A DNA stretch of 64,000 nt from Pyrrhosoma nymphula (GCA_963573305.1 OY754330.1:19006596-19070595); one strand, 5' to 3'. Numbered from the stretch's first letter, positions 1 through 11,762 are shown. Notes: a model not told the origin generated them from the letters alone. Program-made: numbers and translations.

Positions 1-152
1 CTCTATATCCCTGTGAAATTTTTCTAGGGCAGTTCCCTAAAAAAAATTCCGCTATTTCTCAGAGAATGACGCAATTACTACGCGCGATATAATGCGATAT
101 TCGTGATAATGCAATGCAATTCGAAATTCAATGTATTGTGTGGTATGTATTT

Positions 153-406
153 TGCCGGCCCCGGTGGCGGCGCGGTAAAGTCCTCGCCTGCCGATCCAAA
201 GGTCGCGGATTCGAACCCCGCCTGAGTAGGATTTTCACCTCCCACGGCTTGGATATGTGTGAGTTCGTCAACATATCAAATTGGTAGTAATTGGCTTCTG
301 CTGTTACCCATAGAGACATTATTATTGTTACTGTAAGCGCTCCGTTACCATGAGTTACCCATCTAGTAATAATAGTATTATAATTTTCGGGTGCGTAGAC
401 TAAAGC
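153..406 (+). repeat. SINE-1, tRNA-derived head
   Basis: A tRNA-like pol III promoter lies at about 155-228: an A-box-like GGTGGCGGCGCGGTAAAG and a B box GGATTCGAACCCC. The tail runs through a TTATTATTGTTACTG stretch to an AT-rich end near 400. The long minus frame across it is a shadow. No target duplication was found, so the borders are approximate. Confidence 0.7.
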
Positions 407-666
407 GGGCATTTTTCACCACTCTCATCCAAGTAAACAAAATATAAGAAATAAAAGATAATTTTTCCAATTACGTTTTTATGAGATAAAATGTACACTG
501 AAGTATATAACAAAATAATTATAATTTATATACAATCAATTAATAATAATATAATAATGATTTTTATTCCAGGTTAGATAAATACTATTATTAAAAACGT
601 TTATATATTTAAAAAAACAATTAATCGGATGAGACTATCCTGATAATCGCCTAGGATAAGATCTCG

Positions 667-1682
667 TTAACCATGGCCGACTTCATACAGGCATGATATA
701 CAATTTGGCAATCGCACTATACGTGACGTCAGGGGTCCTACGGGGGTTCTGTGGCTGTCTGCTGCCGTGTTTTTGTAGAATAACTTTAAAACAACATAAA
801 TCTGATTTTTTTTTCATTCAGCCCTTTGTCTTTGGAACTAAATTGTTGATAGGTCTCTTTATATATAGTGACTGACAACTGAAAAAAAATCCCGTAGCGA
901 AGGAAACAGCGTAAATGCAGTAAAGAATTATTATCACAGCGTCCCGTCCGCTGTCTACGTAGGTTACTGTCAATGTATAGTGATTTAACGTAATAAGTTT
1001 AACCTGCATGTGAATCCCACATTTTAAATAGTATTTGGGGGCGCTTACAGGAGTAAATTCAACGGTGCGATATAATTAACCGAAGTTTTAGTCATTTGAC
1101 CCCATCCGGTGAACTTCTAGTATCGGGACGCCTAAGAGCAAGAAAAGTAGGTACGCATTTCTTAATACCCCAGGAAACATTGAAGGCAAATTATGTTTGA
1201 AAAAGCAAGCGATTACGGCCAAATTACCATTCTTGCAATGCATGCAAATTATGAAAACATGGACGGAATTGATAGTCATTACTACTCATTGTGTGAAATA
1301 CACCTTATTGAATAAACAATTCGACTAATAACTATTTCCTGGGCCCAGCATTGAATATTACATCACCTTCACATTCAGCACGAACACATGGTCGATTTGC
1401 AATATTACAGATGGAGAAATATAACGCATTTTTCAATTTATGATAATAATAACCATACCAAATGATTCTACATATATTTAGCCACGTCTGAGTATCATTG
1501 TTTTCACGGTTTATTCAAAGAAAACTATTTAAAAATAAGTTTTTGGTCACCACGATTGTCCACGATCAACACCACAAGTAAATAAACCATGTATTCACAA
1601 CGTAGCGATAGGCAGCGGTAGGACCCCCATGCAGTGTTGCCACAATTGCATGTCATGGCCTGTATGAAGTCGGCCATGGTTT
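667..1682. mobile_element. 1.0 kb TIR DNA transposon (non-autonomous)
   Basis: The ends are inverted repeats sharing AACCATGGCCGACTTCATAC and continuing imperfectly for about 60 bp (left 669-735, right 1618-1680 reversed). The flanks both carry ATCTCG (661-666 and 1683-1688), a plausible 6-bp target duplication. The interior has no transposase that I recognise, so this is probably a deletion derivative mobilised in trans. Superfamily not assigned. Confidence 0.72.
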
Positions 1683-1688
1683 ATCTCG

Positions 1689-2286
1689 AGAAGACAGGTG
1701 CAAGTCGAAGAAGAAGACAGTCGCAACCATCGCACCGAGGGCGTGCCTTCTCTTCTGTGAAGAGGTATATGAGTGAGTCAGGGCAGTATGCCCTATTCTT
1801 AGACGAGTGATTGCGACTTCTTCCCTCCGGGTACTCATCACAAAAGAGGGCTACGCTGATACTACCGGTTTCACAGCCCGAGGTCTGTTATTATTTATCT
1901 CCTGCCACCATTCCTGCCATCTGCCTATTGCAATGTCTCGAAACATAGATCTTAGGTCGTCTGCAGTTACCATTTTCGATAAGATTTCTGGCATGTGCAG
2001 TGCTTCCTCCCACAAATGTACCTCCCACAAATGCTTCCTCCCACTTCCTCCTTAGTACATACTAACAGCACGCCTTGCATGTTTTCTAAATGGGTCTTGA
2101 TTCTCTGTCCATCTGTGTAGTTGTAGAATGCATGTATATTGACGGTCCCTCTCCATTGTGATAACATCTGTAGTGTAGTAGTGCATGCTTGTGAGGCTTC
2201 GCCTCGTGACAAGCATTAGCGATTTATGCTAATGCATAATTAGTCGTAGTTACACTAACTCTAGGGTATAGTGTAATGCATGTTGG
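1689..2286. other. Unassigned, moderate GC; possible decayed coding on minus strand
   Basis: Minus-strand frames at about 1967-2212 and 1830-1990 contain a tryptophan-rich stretch (GRWQEWWQEINNNRPRA) with an unusually coherent composition, but I cannot assign it to a family. It may be a retroelement ORF piece. No promoter, tRNA or repeat ends are visible. Confidence 0.3.
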
Positions 2287-2288
2287 TG

Positions 2289-2352
2289 ATTACTCACCCC
2301 CTGCCACACACCCCTGAGGTGGCTTGCAGGGTATTTTGTAGATGTAGATAAA
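2289..2352 (+). repeat. LINE-A 3' end fragment
   Basis: Only the last ~65 bp of LINE-A are present: the GC-rich hairpin CACCCCTGAGGTG, the GCTTGCAGGG segment, and the GTAGATGTAGAT tail. The hairpin differs in sequence from the other copies but still pairs. Confidence 0.6.
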
Positions 2353-3028
2353 TGGAAGCCTATCTAATAAGATATCCCATGCAAATGGATAGAATTCGGT
2401 TAATGAAGTCGTGCATAAACTATATTACCAACTTAGGGTAAGGGGGTTTAAGGCGACACCCTTCACCCTTAAGGGAGGAAGGGTGTCGCCTTAAAACCTA
2501 CGGCCGGTAAAGAGGGGAAGGAGTGGAGTTCCACCAAAGTAACGCAGCTGTTACAATGCGCCTGTTTACGTTTTTAATTCGTCAACATCGCGTCGACAAT
2601 ACCACAACATGAGGAAGGGCGCGCGGGGTGTGTCTTACACCCCAAGCTTCTACTTTAACTCAATGTAACTGAACCATTGCCTCTACAATGTTGCAAGTCT
2701 GCATAGCATCAATTACATTTTAACCTTCTCGCAGGTTGAATAGCGACCTCGTGACAACACTTTTCAAGGCAGCAGTCAGATATGTGGGGAGGGGGAAGAG
2801 AACATAAAAGTAGATGAGCACAGCACCTACTAGCGCCGTGATTCATGGTTGATTTTTAGAATTTAAAAATTAATATTATTGTTCCAATTGAGATTAGATG
2901 GCCCTATTATATCTAGTTCGGCTACTTTGTTTGTAAATTTGGTTGTTTGAGGCTTGTCTTCGTGGAAGTGATAGATATCCATTTTGAATAAAAAACTTAG
3001 TACTTTTCTACACTTCATTTAAAAACAG

Positions 3029-3062
3029 CGACCGGTTTCACCTAAATAAGGCATCTCCTGGT
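3029..3062 (-). ncRNA. Degenerate hammerhead-like motif (left arm)
   Basis: Read on minus: CAGGAGA in the place of the CTGANGA core, an extra T, stem GCCT/AGGT around a TATTT loop, then GAAACCGGTC. The GAA is followed by the palindrome ACCGGT. Core mutations predict it is inactive. Confidence 0.4.
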
Positions 3063-3171
3063 GCATTCTGATGTTTAGGGCATTTTATATATACCCAGAG
3101 AAAGTTCAAAAAATTGGTGGGGGATGTTTTTAAATGGGGGATAGATCCCTGTTTTGTCCTCACTCTTGATA

Positions 3172-3486
3172 TTTAGGCTACGCGCTAGGCTTAGATTGCT
3201 TGAACAATTGAGAATAGATATCTTTCAGAGCGACACGGAGAACATCATATTAGAACCCCACTATATTTCCAGGTCCGACAGAAACGATAAATTAAGAGAG
3301 ATATTTTGCCGAACGGATAGGTATGGGAATTCGTTTTTCCCCCGAACAATAAGGGACTTTAATAAATTCAAAACTTAATTTCATTAGAACGTTTCCTTTT
3401 TATCTTTAAACGGCTGGTGTCCTAACACCCCCCGCCACACGCCTATTGAGGCGGCTTGCGGGGTAATATGTAGATGTAGATGTAGA
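3172..3486 (+). mobile_element. LINE-A, 5'-truncated C-terminal fragment
   Basis: Encodes the last ~67 residues of a non-LTR retrotransposon reverse transcriptase (RARLRLLEQLRIDIFQSD ... FFPRTIRDFNK), ending at TAA 3376. The 3' UTR has a GC-rich hairpin around GCCTATTGAGGC and the tail (GTAGAT)n at about 3470-3486. The protein end resembles the CR1/Jockey-type tail (basic region, then F-P-R-x-I-x-x-F/W-N). All LINE-A copies here are 5' truncated and cannot make reverse transcriptase. It sits in the loop of a fold-back. Confidence 0.85.
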
Positions 3487-3592
3487 TATGTCCTAAACCG
3501 ACCTCCTCCTCTCTCCCCCATTTCAAACCAACCCCCAACAATGTTTTAAACTTTCTCTGGGTATATATAGAATGCCCTAAACATCAGAATGT

Positions 3593-3627
3593 ACCAGGAG
3601 ATGCCTCATTAAGGTGAAACCGTTCGA
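3593..3627 (+). ncRNA. Degenerate hammerhead-like motif (right arm)
   Basis: CAGGAGA, extra T, stem GCCT/AGGT around a short loop, then GAAACCGTTC. This is the partner of the left-arm motif with one change in the palindrome (ACCGTT). Predicted inactive. Confidence 0.35.
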
Positions 3628-3889
3628 AGTTTTTTTAAATAAAGTGTGGAACAGTACTAAGTTTATAATTCAAAATGGATACTTTATTTGTTTTATTTGA
3701 AACTATCCATAAAAATACACTAACTCAATAATCGAGAATATAGTTTTGAATTGAAAGTTTTATTTGTAGAGACAACGTTACACGTTGGGGGAGAAGGGTT
3801 GGGGAAAATACTACGGTTGTCAACGATGGGGGGGAGCCGGTAAAAAAATCACCGAAAACGGTAACGTAGTTTATGCACGAACCCATATC

Positions 3890-5309
3890 TAATAAGATAT
3901 TTAACCCGGGAGTGGTCGCTAAGCTACTTATCACGCGAGCGGTCGCGTGTGAGACTTTTTCTAACACTGGGTGTATTCTCATTGATTATCTATCATAGAG
4001 CGTTTATTGGCAATATATTACACTATATTTAGATTTAATTTATTTCTCTTAATGTTCATTTGAAACATTGATTCCCAAATATACACAATTACTGATACAA
4101 TTACGTAATCATTGCAACGTTTACTGGCGATGATGTCATTGGGTATAAATGGAGAAAATTACCCTTCTCATGAAGAAATATTTATTTATGAGGACATACA
4201 TTCTCATGACTCATAAATATGCATCAACATATCTGCTCTCCACGAAATTAATCAACTTTGCCCGCATGTTGCGAAAGTGTAACGCAACTGAGTGATACAA
4301 AAACACTAACGTCAGTGGTCGCGCGATGAGGAAAAGTCTCACACCTTGTAGCCGACGCGACGGTATCAGACATATCATTACACAGCTGCGGACGCTTCAT
4401 TTATACTTTTATGAGACGTTGGGTCAATAGGAAGAGATAAAATGTCAGCTAGAAGGACAGGAAACTTATTCTAACTCATGATTATAAAGTGAGCACAAGT
4501 TTAAATTTGATGTGAGAAAAAATCTCACAGCGGGACCAATGGCGGGTTAAGGATTATATAAAGGTGACATCTACGTGACACAACATACGACGTAGTACGG
4601 AAAGATAACTTCATTTTACACCCGTCAATTATCATTTCAATGGAATGTTGTTCGTCGAAAAAGGTGACATTTATGAGTTTCGCAGAATATTCGCTTTTTT
4701 TTAATGTTAAGTTTTTATTCGGATTGGAACATATGTTTCGTTGGTATTCGTTTTTGAGGTTGGTTTAAATTTGATGAGAGAAAACATCTCATTGCGCGAC
4801 CAATGGTGGGTAAATGCAAAGGGATATTATGCGATTTATGCAATGCATTGCGATACACTACGTCTTCTGCTACGTAACGCTCGTCGTACCGTAATGCGAG
4901 ATTGATATTAGAAAGTGGCTCAGCTCTAGGGTTCCATTAGGCGTTATGGGCAAGGGACGGGGGGAGGGGTGTTGTCCTACTGTTGTCCTAGAAAAAGGGG
5001 TTTTAGGGCTTGTGATTTAGGACTGGCGGAGGGAGGGGGGGTAGGAGGAAGTGAGTGGGTTGCTCATTGGGAGCCAGAATCTCGCGTGCACGCAGCGGAG
5101 AGTGAGATACGATGACGAGGCGAAGAAGACAAGGCAACCCCACATGGCGCACCCAATCTACCTAAAACCTTATCAGTCGACGGATTCCCGAAATTGATTG
5201 ATTTAATATTAAACGTCGTCCCAGCACGCTCTCTTACTACCCCTGCATTACCCCCATAGGGCCGCCGTAAACCACCTCTCTTCCTTTTTTCATTTGACGA
5301 ACCTTCACT
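3890..5309. other. Unassigned repeat-bearing stretch
   Basis: No coding frame. Two direct repeats of about 50 bp (4498-4550 and 4764-4813) share GTTTAAATTTGATG, a small hairpin of the form TGAGA-loop-TCTCA, and GACCAATGG. Related GTGTGAGAC/GTCTCACAC segments face each other at 3947-3958 and 4336-4347. 4970-5060 is G-rich. This may be an old MITE cluster, but I cannot define ends. Confidence 0.35.
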
Positions 5310-5875
5310 TTAAAAGGTAGTTAGAGCGGGATAAAAATCCCCTAATCATAATGGAGATTATATTCGAATTTTGTTTTTTTTTCGGCGTCTGTAAGAAGTA
5401 CGAAGTAAATATTTTAGCATTATTGACGCAAAAATATAGTGAAATATGTCAAAAATACTCGGTAATTAATAAAATTTATCGACTTAAGTCTCTAACTTGA
5501 CTCAACTTTTCATGCCATGCGGCTGAAAAGCCTTCTAAAACAGTTGTTTTTTTTGCAATTCGGTAAAAGTTAATGCGATGAGTCATTGATTAATTTTTAT
5601 AACTATTTGTGAAAATATACAAACTCACACAGTTTTTTTTTCGAAATCTAGGTGTTGTAAATCCCTACATTTTCCAATATTTTCACTCTGGAGCGCAGAG
5701 TCGTAATATATCCCATGTAAAACTGCTTGTATTTTCTTGAAAATTGCTCGAAATGTAGTTCGGTAAGGGGTTTATATTTTGATATCATTGTAAAAAAGGG
5801 GAGTTTTTCCTTTTAAAAATGAGGTCAAATTCATCATATTCTAGGCGAAAAGATTATTCGCACAAGCTACCTTAA
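5310..5875. mobile_element. TTAA MITE family A, copy A1
   Basis: Flanked by TTAA on both sides (5310-5313, 5872-5875). Terminal inverted repeat GGTAGTTAGAGCG at left and GCTACC preceded by TTATTCGCACAA at right. About 560 bp, no ORF. The interior matches the other six copies (TCATAATGGAGATTATATTC near the left, GGCTGAAAAGCC in the middle). TTAA duplication is typical of piggyBac and Kolobok transposases; which one applies cannot be told from the ends alone. Confidence 0.85.
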
Positions 5876-5879
5876 TTAA

Positions 5880-7140
5880 GCGAATTCAGAATATTGATGC
5901 CCGAATAATTCTCAACCTCCTGCATTTCCCAATTACATTACACGAACGAGACACTCAGGTGCAACGGCCTTCAATTTCATATAATAAAGTGCCAGTCCTC
6001 ATTATGACAGTCATTTTTTATCACCGCTCTAACCAAAAATTCCTTGTCGATTTTTAAGCAACAGCTCATTGATTGAAGTGAAAAGAGAAAAGACGTAACC
6101 CTACTCCTTTCATTAGCCTACGTTAAAATTTTATGCTTTTCGGGTATTTCGGATAGTCCAAAAATGTTATCTGCGGAAACGTTGTATTCAAGTTCAGATA
6201 TTTCAACACCCTCGGACAATATAATTCGAACATTCAACTACATTTTTTCTGAAGTAAGGCGGTCATTACACAGAAATATCCGTCGATTAGAATTGGTAAC
6301 TTTCTTCTCCACATGCTATGGTTTCCAGTGCAACAATTATGTCAAAGCAACTTGGTAAATATTTACTTAACAGGGTAACATTTTTCGACAGAACTAGGGA
6401 GTTTGGCGTGGGAACGGTACTGGATAGCCTAAGATTGCTTCATGCACGACATTTCTCGTGCACTGTTCATGGTGAAAACACGGCAAATAATCCCTGGATG
6501 TAACAGAGCCTCTTTAGCGGTGTTCACGCCTATTGCAGGACCAGATTTTTTAATTTTCCCTTTTCTTCAAAAGCAAGGAAAATTTAAAAAAAAATGTACT
6601 TATACAGCAGATTCAAATACGAACACAATAGTTGCATATAAGCTGAACCAAGCAGCAGCGTAATAAGTTTCAAAAGGGTAGTGCTATGCATCTTTAGCCT
6701 TACTGACGGGTGGGTTTAGTTAGGCACTTGCTTTCCCAAAATATAATTGCAGAGGAATTTAAAAATATTAATCGGAGTTTTTCACAAATATTTTATTTCT
6801 TAATCATGAAGTGTTAATACTATTTTTTCAGCTTCTATTTTTTTCAATTTTTTTCACACCACAGTGACTTTGGTGGCTACTACAACTTATGGCATCATAC
6901 AGTTCTAAAATAATCCACTAGATTGTCATGTTACCATCCAAGTTAAAAGATGGAAATCCCAGGGAATCACCAAGTGCCAAAAGGCAAGTAAGATGTTATA
7001 AGAGATAGCTTAAGAGTGAATAGAAGTCGTGTCATACACGTAGTTCGATCACCCATCATGTAAAACGTAAGTCGCAGATATTTTATGAATCTATAGAACT
7101 GAGCAAGGATACCAAGGACGATTGCCGATAAAACTTTGAC
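5880..7140. other. Unassigned AT-rich DNA
   Basis: No recognisable gene or repeat ends. The frames at 6164-6663 overlap each other in different phases, lack any domain I know, and are not supported as genes. Confidence 0.5.
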
Positions 7141-7142
7141 AA

Positions 7143-7882
7143 CATCTATATAGTACATGCATAAAAAAGAATGTATGTCTGTTCGTCTGCCTGTCTTTTA
7201 TATATACCTGCAGTTTAACTCCGATCTTGCTGACATTTTGCAGGCTAATAATAAAATACAGGAGGAAAACTGTAGGATCTTTGGTGGCCTACGTTAAGTA
7301 TACCTATTGGGTTATGTGAAGTGGTCTCATTTTTTTGATTTTTAAAATCACTTTCGATCAAGATAGAGGGTTGGGATTTTTTAATCAACTGCCTGAAAGA
7401 ATTACATTCATAATTCTTTCAATCAAATATCTTTTTCCGAAATTTCTCAAAAAATTGCGTTTTTAGCTGAAAAAACGTACATTTTTATCAGAAATCAACA
7501 GTAGCATATTTCCTTGACAACCAGATTTTGTTATTTTAAACGCATTTAAAATTCATTTTGCTTAATTAAGCTGATTAGAAATGCTAGGCATTGGGTTCTG
7601 TGTAGTGGTTTTATTTGTTTTTAAAAACTACTCTCACTCAAGATAGTGAGTAGAAATTTATTTTATCAGGTTCCCGAAAGAATGAATTATCTCATTTTGT
7701 CTTTTCCGCATCGTATTTTGTCTAAACACCGCGCTTTCAACAAATTATTTGAATCAATAAAATAATTAATATCACTGTAGTGTGTTTTGACAACTACTAC
7801 TAACTAAACCCATTCTCCTCTTATATGATGTGTTATGAAGGAAGTGTAATCCTGAGCAACGCCTACTGTTAATTCAGCTAGT
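7143..7882 (-). repeat. Dispersed element 'CTAG-head', longest copy
   Basis: On minus it begins ACTAGCTGAATT, followed by GGCGTTGCTCAGGAT and CACTTCCTTC, and ends with an oligo-CAGA stretch, AAAAAAG and TATATAGAT. The same head occurs at 43351 (+) and 8508 (-), and the same tail at 44783 (+). An internal segment around ACTATCTTGAGTGAGAG is repeated about 275 bp further on (7620-7652 and 7346-7376). No ORF. Class not assigned. Confidence 0.65.
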
Positions 7883-8414
7883 CAGTAAATAAAGGAAAAT
7901 GTCAGTTAACGCCTCTCAATGTCTGTTAAAATGCCTAACAACAAAGGATAGAGAAAGAAAAATGATAAATAATGAGATAAACTGATACAATGCGCCAGAG
8001 ATGACTGAAATTTTATGGGTTTATCTTCAAAACGAGTGAATGTAGACTGACAAAGAAAATATTCAGCTGTACCGCCAATTTAAAAACGATAAAGAAATAG
8101 GTGGAGCATACAAAAAAAGGATATTATTGAGGAAGTTGGTATCCACTCCGAAGATATCTGTGATAAAGAGGTTTTTCGAAGGAAGGTTGATGAATATATA
8201 AGGAAATCAATCAAGCAAGGCAGCTGTTTCCCGCGCTCCACAGAAGGCCTAATTCGAATACAAAGAAGATATTAAATGTTGATTATGACTTCCATTATTA
8301 AATTATCTTCCAAGTGATTCTGCTGCAGAGGTATTTCCAATTGTTAAAAAAAAGTTTCATATCCATCGCCGAGTACATTTTTCAATCATAAATCTACTAT
8401 ACATTTTGAATTTT

Positions 8415-8497
8415 AAAAACTTTGTACTTTTCCACACTTCATTCAAAAACTGCGACCGGTTGCACCTTCATCTACATCTACGAAGTACCGTGCAAGC
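8415..8497. repeat. Junk junction: fold-back arm fragment plus LINE-A tail fragment
   Basis: 8415-8465 matches the left arm of the 2990-3690 fold-back (CGACCGGTTGCACC). 8466-8497 is a reversed LINE-A end (CATCTACATCTAC, then GCAAGCC). Their abutment indicates insertion of one into the other followed by decay. Confidence 0.6.
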
Positions 8498-8507
8498 CAA
8501 CAACGGC

Positions 8508-8537
8508 AACTCCTGAGCAACGCCTACGGGTAATTCA
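8508..8537 (-). repeat. Head fragment of the CTAG-head element
   Basis: Carries GAGCAACGCCTACGGGTAAT and the following TCAGCTG, which match 7855-7880 closely. Only the head is present. Confidence 0.55.
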
Positions 8538-8539
8538 GC

Positions 8540-8890
8540 TGGCATTGTATAAACCTTGACTTAAGAATTCCCATAGCATTGGTGAGCGAATTGCCATTCC
8601 AAGGGAAGTTAGATCAGCTACGCAACCGAGTTTAGCACGAGCTAAATGTGTCCTGCAAATGAGGAGAGTAGGCTGCAGGCCCATGCCGCATGGCACGCAA
8701 TGCAACAATCGCTCACCTTGGAGATGGTGCACGTCCACATGCGTCCCAACCCAGGTGCTGGGAAGTACTTCATCTTCATTCCGGACGCGCAGGTGGCTAC
8801 GTGGTTCGCTCAACTCACACATTGTTGGGCAGAGCCACGGTCGTGACGAACCGGTATCTCCAAGCAACTGCAACACTACGACCATAATTA
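8540..8890 (-). other. GC-rich open stretch, unknown
   Basis: A 116-codon minus frame and three overlapping plus frames are all open here, which fits locally raised GC rather than a proven gene. I recognise no domain in any of them. If there is any host or transposon exon in this part of the window, this is a candidate, but support is weak. Confidence 0.2.
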
Positions 8891-8953
8891 CGAAAGCAAA
8901 TAATTGGGGCTCATTTTTTTTAGCTGCACTTACTGAACGTTTTCACAGAATAT

Positions 8954-9449
8954 AATCTACATCTACATACTACCCCGCAAGCCGCCTCAATAGGCGCGTG
9001 GCGGGGGGTGTTAGGATACCAGCCGTTTACATATCAAATAGGAAACTTCTAATGAAATTACGCCTAGCATTTATTAAAGTCCCTTATTGTTCGGGGGAAA
9101 AACGAATTCCCATACCTATCCGTTCGGCTAAATATCTCTCTTAATTTATCGTTTCTGTCGGACCTGGAAATATAGTGGGGTTCTAATATGATGTTATCCG
9201 TGTCGCTCTTAAAGATATCTATTCTCAATTTCTCAAGCAATCTAAGCCTAGCGCGCAGCCTCCGAGTCTCTATCGGCTCCCAGCCTAATTCGTTTAACAT
9301 CTGTGTAACGCTGTCTGTACGCCCGTAGCAGTTTTGAACGAATCGGGCAGCTTTCCTTTGTATTTTATTAAGTTTCCGGATTAAGTCTTTCTGCACCGGA
9401 TCCCATATGCTCGCTGCATATTCAAGGTGTGGCCGGACGAGTGCGAAAT
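8954..9449 (-). mobile_element. LINE-A, 5'-truncated (~130 codons)
   Basis: Minus-strand order: reverse-transcriptase thumb/C-terminal region with the LINE hallmark 'VQKDLIRKLNKIQRKAARF' (here QKDLIRKLNKIQRKAARF), then ELGWEPIETRRLRARLRLLE and FFPRTIRDFNKC, stop near 9061. The 3' hairpin (GCCTCAATAGGC read on plus) and the (GTAGAT)n tail follow at 8954-9010. Truncated upstream at the segment reading LVRPHLEYAASIWDP. No catalytic YxDD region is present. Confidence 0.88.
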
Positions 9450-10908
9450 AGCACGTTTGTCATTGTTGTGCAAGACATACCCAAATACATGAGTACTAGA
9501 ATTTAAAGATAGCAGGCTCCTAACATCGGCGTGATACCTTTTATGAAGCTGTCAACTGCCACTGTATGTATCTTAAAGAAAAATAGGTATAGTAGAGGGT
9601 TAATTTGAAAGAGGTTATGGAGGATACATTTATGTATAAATATGGAGGATACATTTATGAATATGCTGCAAGAATCTGTTCCCTGGGGATCAGGTTAGAT
9701 TTGAGTCTTATTAGATGTTAATGTGGATAAGGCTGGATAAAGTCCAATGAGGGATGAATTTGCTGCATACCATTCTTAGTAGACAGTGTAAGCTGATTCA
9801 GAAGAAAATAAAAGGATTATTGGATGCAGAATTCCAAGATATCTATGAGGATAGTGGGGAAAGAGGAGAAAGATGCCTAATAGGTAAGTAATGGGTCTAG
9901 TTATTGGGATGATGACAGGTTGCATTGTCGCAGTAGATGATGTATAGACGTCGATTCCTCGCAACGGGCAAACAGCGTTCGACCAATCCGCCCCTAGTAA
10001 CGCCATCTCAATGCCGTGTAAAATATATAACTTCGATGGATCCCACTCCTCATAGGATTTCAGATAGAAAACTTTTTTTGAGAGTCTTTTTTAGCGTTCA
10101 AAACGCGACACAGTATGCATTTCTACACACTAACTATTTACGGTCGTATCTTAACCTGATTACCAGGTGTTTATTTTTGTTTCTACTAATAAACAATAAG
10201 GCTAAAGGATTCGCACACTGTACTTGTGAAGTCCGTGGTTTCAATAACCGTACGTAACATAGAAAAACATGGCATGAAAACGATAAATCATTTTCAAAAT
10301 ATTTCTTTGATATTAAAGATCCGTAGATTTTAGAAAACGCAGTGCAAATTATTTAACTATTAGCTAAGAATCGAAACAAATCAATGAAATCTAAATTCCT
10401 TAGTTTTTGAGAATGTTTACATAAAAGGGGCCAAAAATCCAAATCTAGAAATATGATAAAATAATTAATGCAGAAATAATTGATTATAAAACGTAACATA
10501 AGTATGAAATGATGCGCTATTTAAATAACAGAAATAGAAAAATAAAAATAAACACAAATAAGCCATATGCACTTTAACGTACACGCACATTAAAACAGAT
10601 CTGCAATCGAAGTGGTAGTAAAGGAATAGGTTGTTATGATGAGCAAAAAAATGTAGACAGCCCGCCAAATTATTGGACATTTCAAAATCCTATGGATCAT
10701 CCTCAAAAAACCAGTCCCTGGTAGTTCAGAGACGTGAAGAGCCCTCTTTCAAATGAACCGGAATAAGAAAGCAATTTCAATAAAATCTCCTGGTTCTATC
10801 ATTTATAACCAAGAGAAAGAAATCCAAAAGTGTATCTGTGGATATAACAGACTCGGGTAAAATCCTTAAAAGTGACAAGTACAAGATTCCAATTTCTTGA
10901 AGTAAGAT
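9450..10908. other. Unassigned AT-rich DNA
   Basis: No gene recognised. A short tandem repeat with unit TATGGAGGATACATTTATG occurs twice at about 9630-9665. The remaining frames are short and unrelated to known domains. Confidence 0.5.
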
Positions 10909-10911
10909 TTA

Positions 10912-11012
10912 GTTTTTTTCCCGGCGAATTATATTAAGGAAGAGGTCTCCTTGGGCATTCCACCGAGATTAGCTTTTTACTGGCAGTAAAAAGCTTATCC
11001 CGGTGGAAGACT
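10912..11012 (-). repeat. Penelope-like terminal repeat fragment with hairpin
   Basis: TTCCACCG near 10960 pairs with CGGTGGAA near 11005, and the intervening AGCTTTTTACTG/CAGTAAAAAGCT forms a long stem around a very short loop. On minus, the segment reading ATTCGCCGGGAAA (10912-10930) recurs beside the hammerhead repeats at 27.83, 35.06 and 49.57 kb, so I place this in the same family. Confidence 0.5.
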
Positions 11013-11511
11013 CGAGAAGACTTCCGTAATCGCATTTTGTTGCAAAAAATTTGGAATAATTAGCATAACTTGCGAATTGGGAAAAACTCGCAAAAAATTC
11101 AAGTCGAATCATTTAATTGCAATTCCTAGTTTACTTTTCAAGGAAAGGAAGATTGCTATTTTTCGTGATCAGTATGAGTTTGACAGCCCAGAAGTAGAGT
11201 GAAAAATCATGCAGAACTGCTCCATAGCCTAGACTATGGGAATCAAGTAGCCTTAATTCGCCCGGTGAAAGCGAATTTGAAATTGTTTTGTACTATCAAT
11301 TTTATGAACTTCAGATTATACCATAGAATCCATTCTTCATAAACAAAAGAAGGATAAACAAGAATAAAATTTATGAGAGTGATTTGCATGAAGCCGAATC
11401 AAATGCAAATATATCCTTAATGGCAATTAATGAAAAGGCATCTTACGACATGGGAGTTGACTGATATAGCAGTAGTTCGTTGGGTCGTATAAATTGAATA
11501 GTGGAAGCATT

Positions 11512-11592
11512 TATCTGTACGGGGAATCGAACCGCGGAATTTTGGCTTCTCGGGCCAATGCGTATACCACTATAGTACCCAGGCTTTCCGAG
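11512..11592 (-). repeat. tRNA-derived SINE head, truncated
   Basis: On minus: an A-box region TATAGTGGTATACGC and a B box GGTTCGATTCC about 35 bp later. The acceptor arm does not pair, so it is not a working tRNA. No SINE body is recognisable downstream. Confidence 0.55.
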
Positions 11593-11762
11593 TTCTTACG
11601 TAATATTGAGAGGACTTTAGGGTACTAATAACTAGGTTTTCAGCCCTTACAAGTCGATCACAGATCGTGCTTGAGGGAAAAGGACACTAATGGCGAGGAT
11701 AAATGTTGTGCCGAGATTATCTCCGTACGGAGGAGGACATTTCTACGCATTTCATCGTTGTA

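Larger units (their letters stand above)
2990..3690. repeat. Fold-back repeat with LINE-A in its loop
   Basis: Arm 2995-3112 is the reverse complement of 3545-3665 with few mismatches (shared pieces: GCCCTAAACATCAGAATG, AGGTGAAACCG, GTACTAAGTTT when read on the plus strand of the right arm). Each arm has a degenerate hammerhead-like motif. A partial third arm, in the left-arm orientation, sits at 8415-8465. The LINE-A copy lies in the loop. Confidence 0.75.
2405..3884. mobile_element. TIR element X (1.5 kb), first of two copies
   Basis: The terminal inverted repeats share GTCGTGCATAAACTA (left 2408-2422; right 3866-3880 reversed), and the second copy at 59221-60610 has the same ends in opposite orientation. 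Shared interior: 2510-2960 matches 59500-59650 plus 60340-60500 reversed, and 3730-3880 matches 59230-59400 reversed. A 17-bp perfect hairpin lies just inside the left end (2447-2463 with 2479-2495). No transposase is visible. The middle holds a fold-back and a LINE-A insertion. TATCTAATAAGATAT occurs outside both ends (about 2360 and 3889), but not directly at the borders. Confidence 0.72.
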
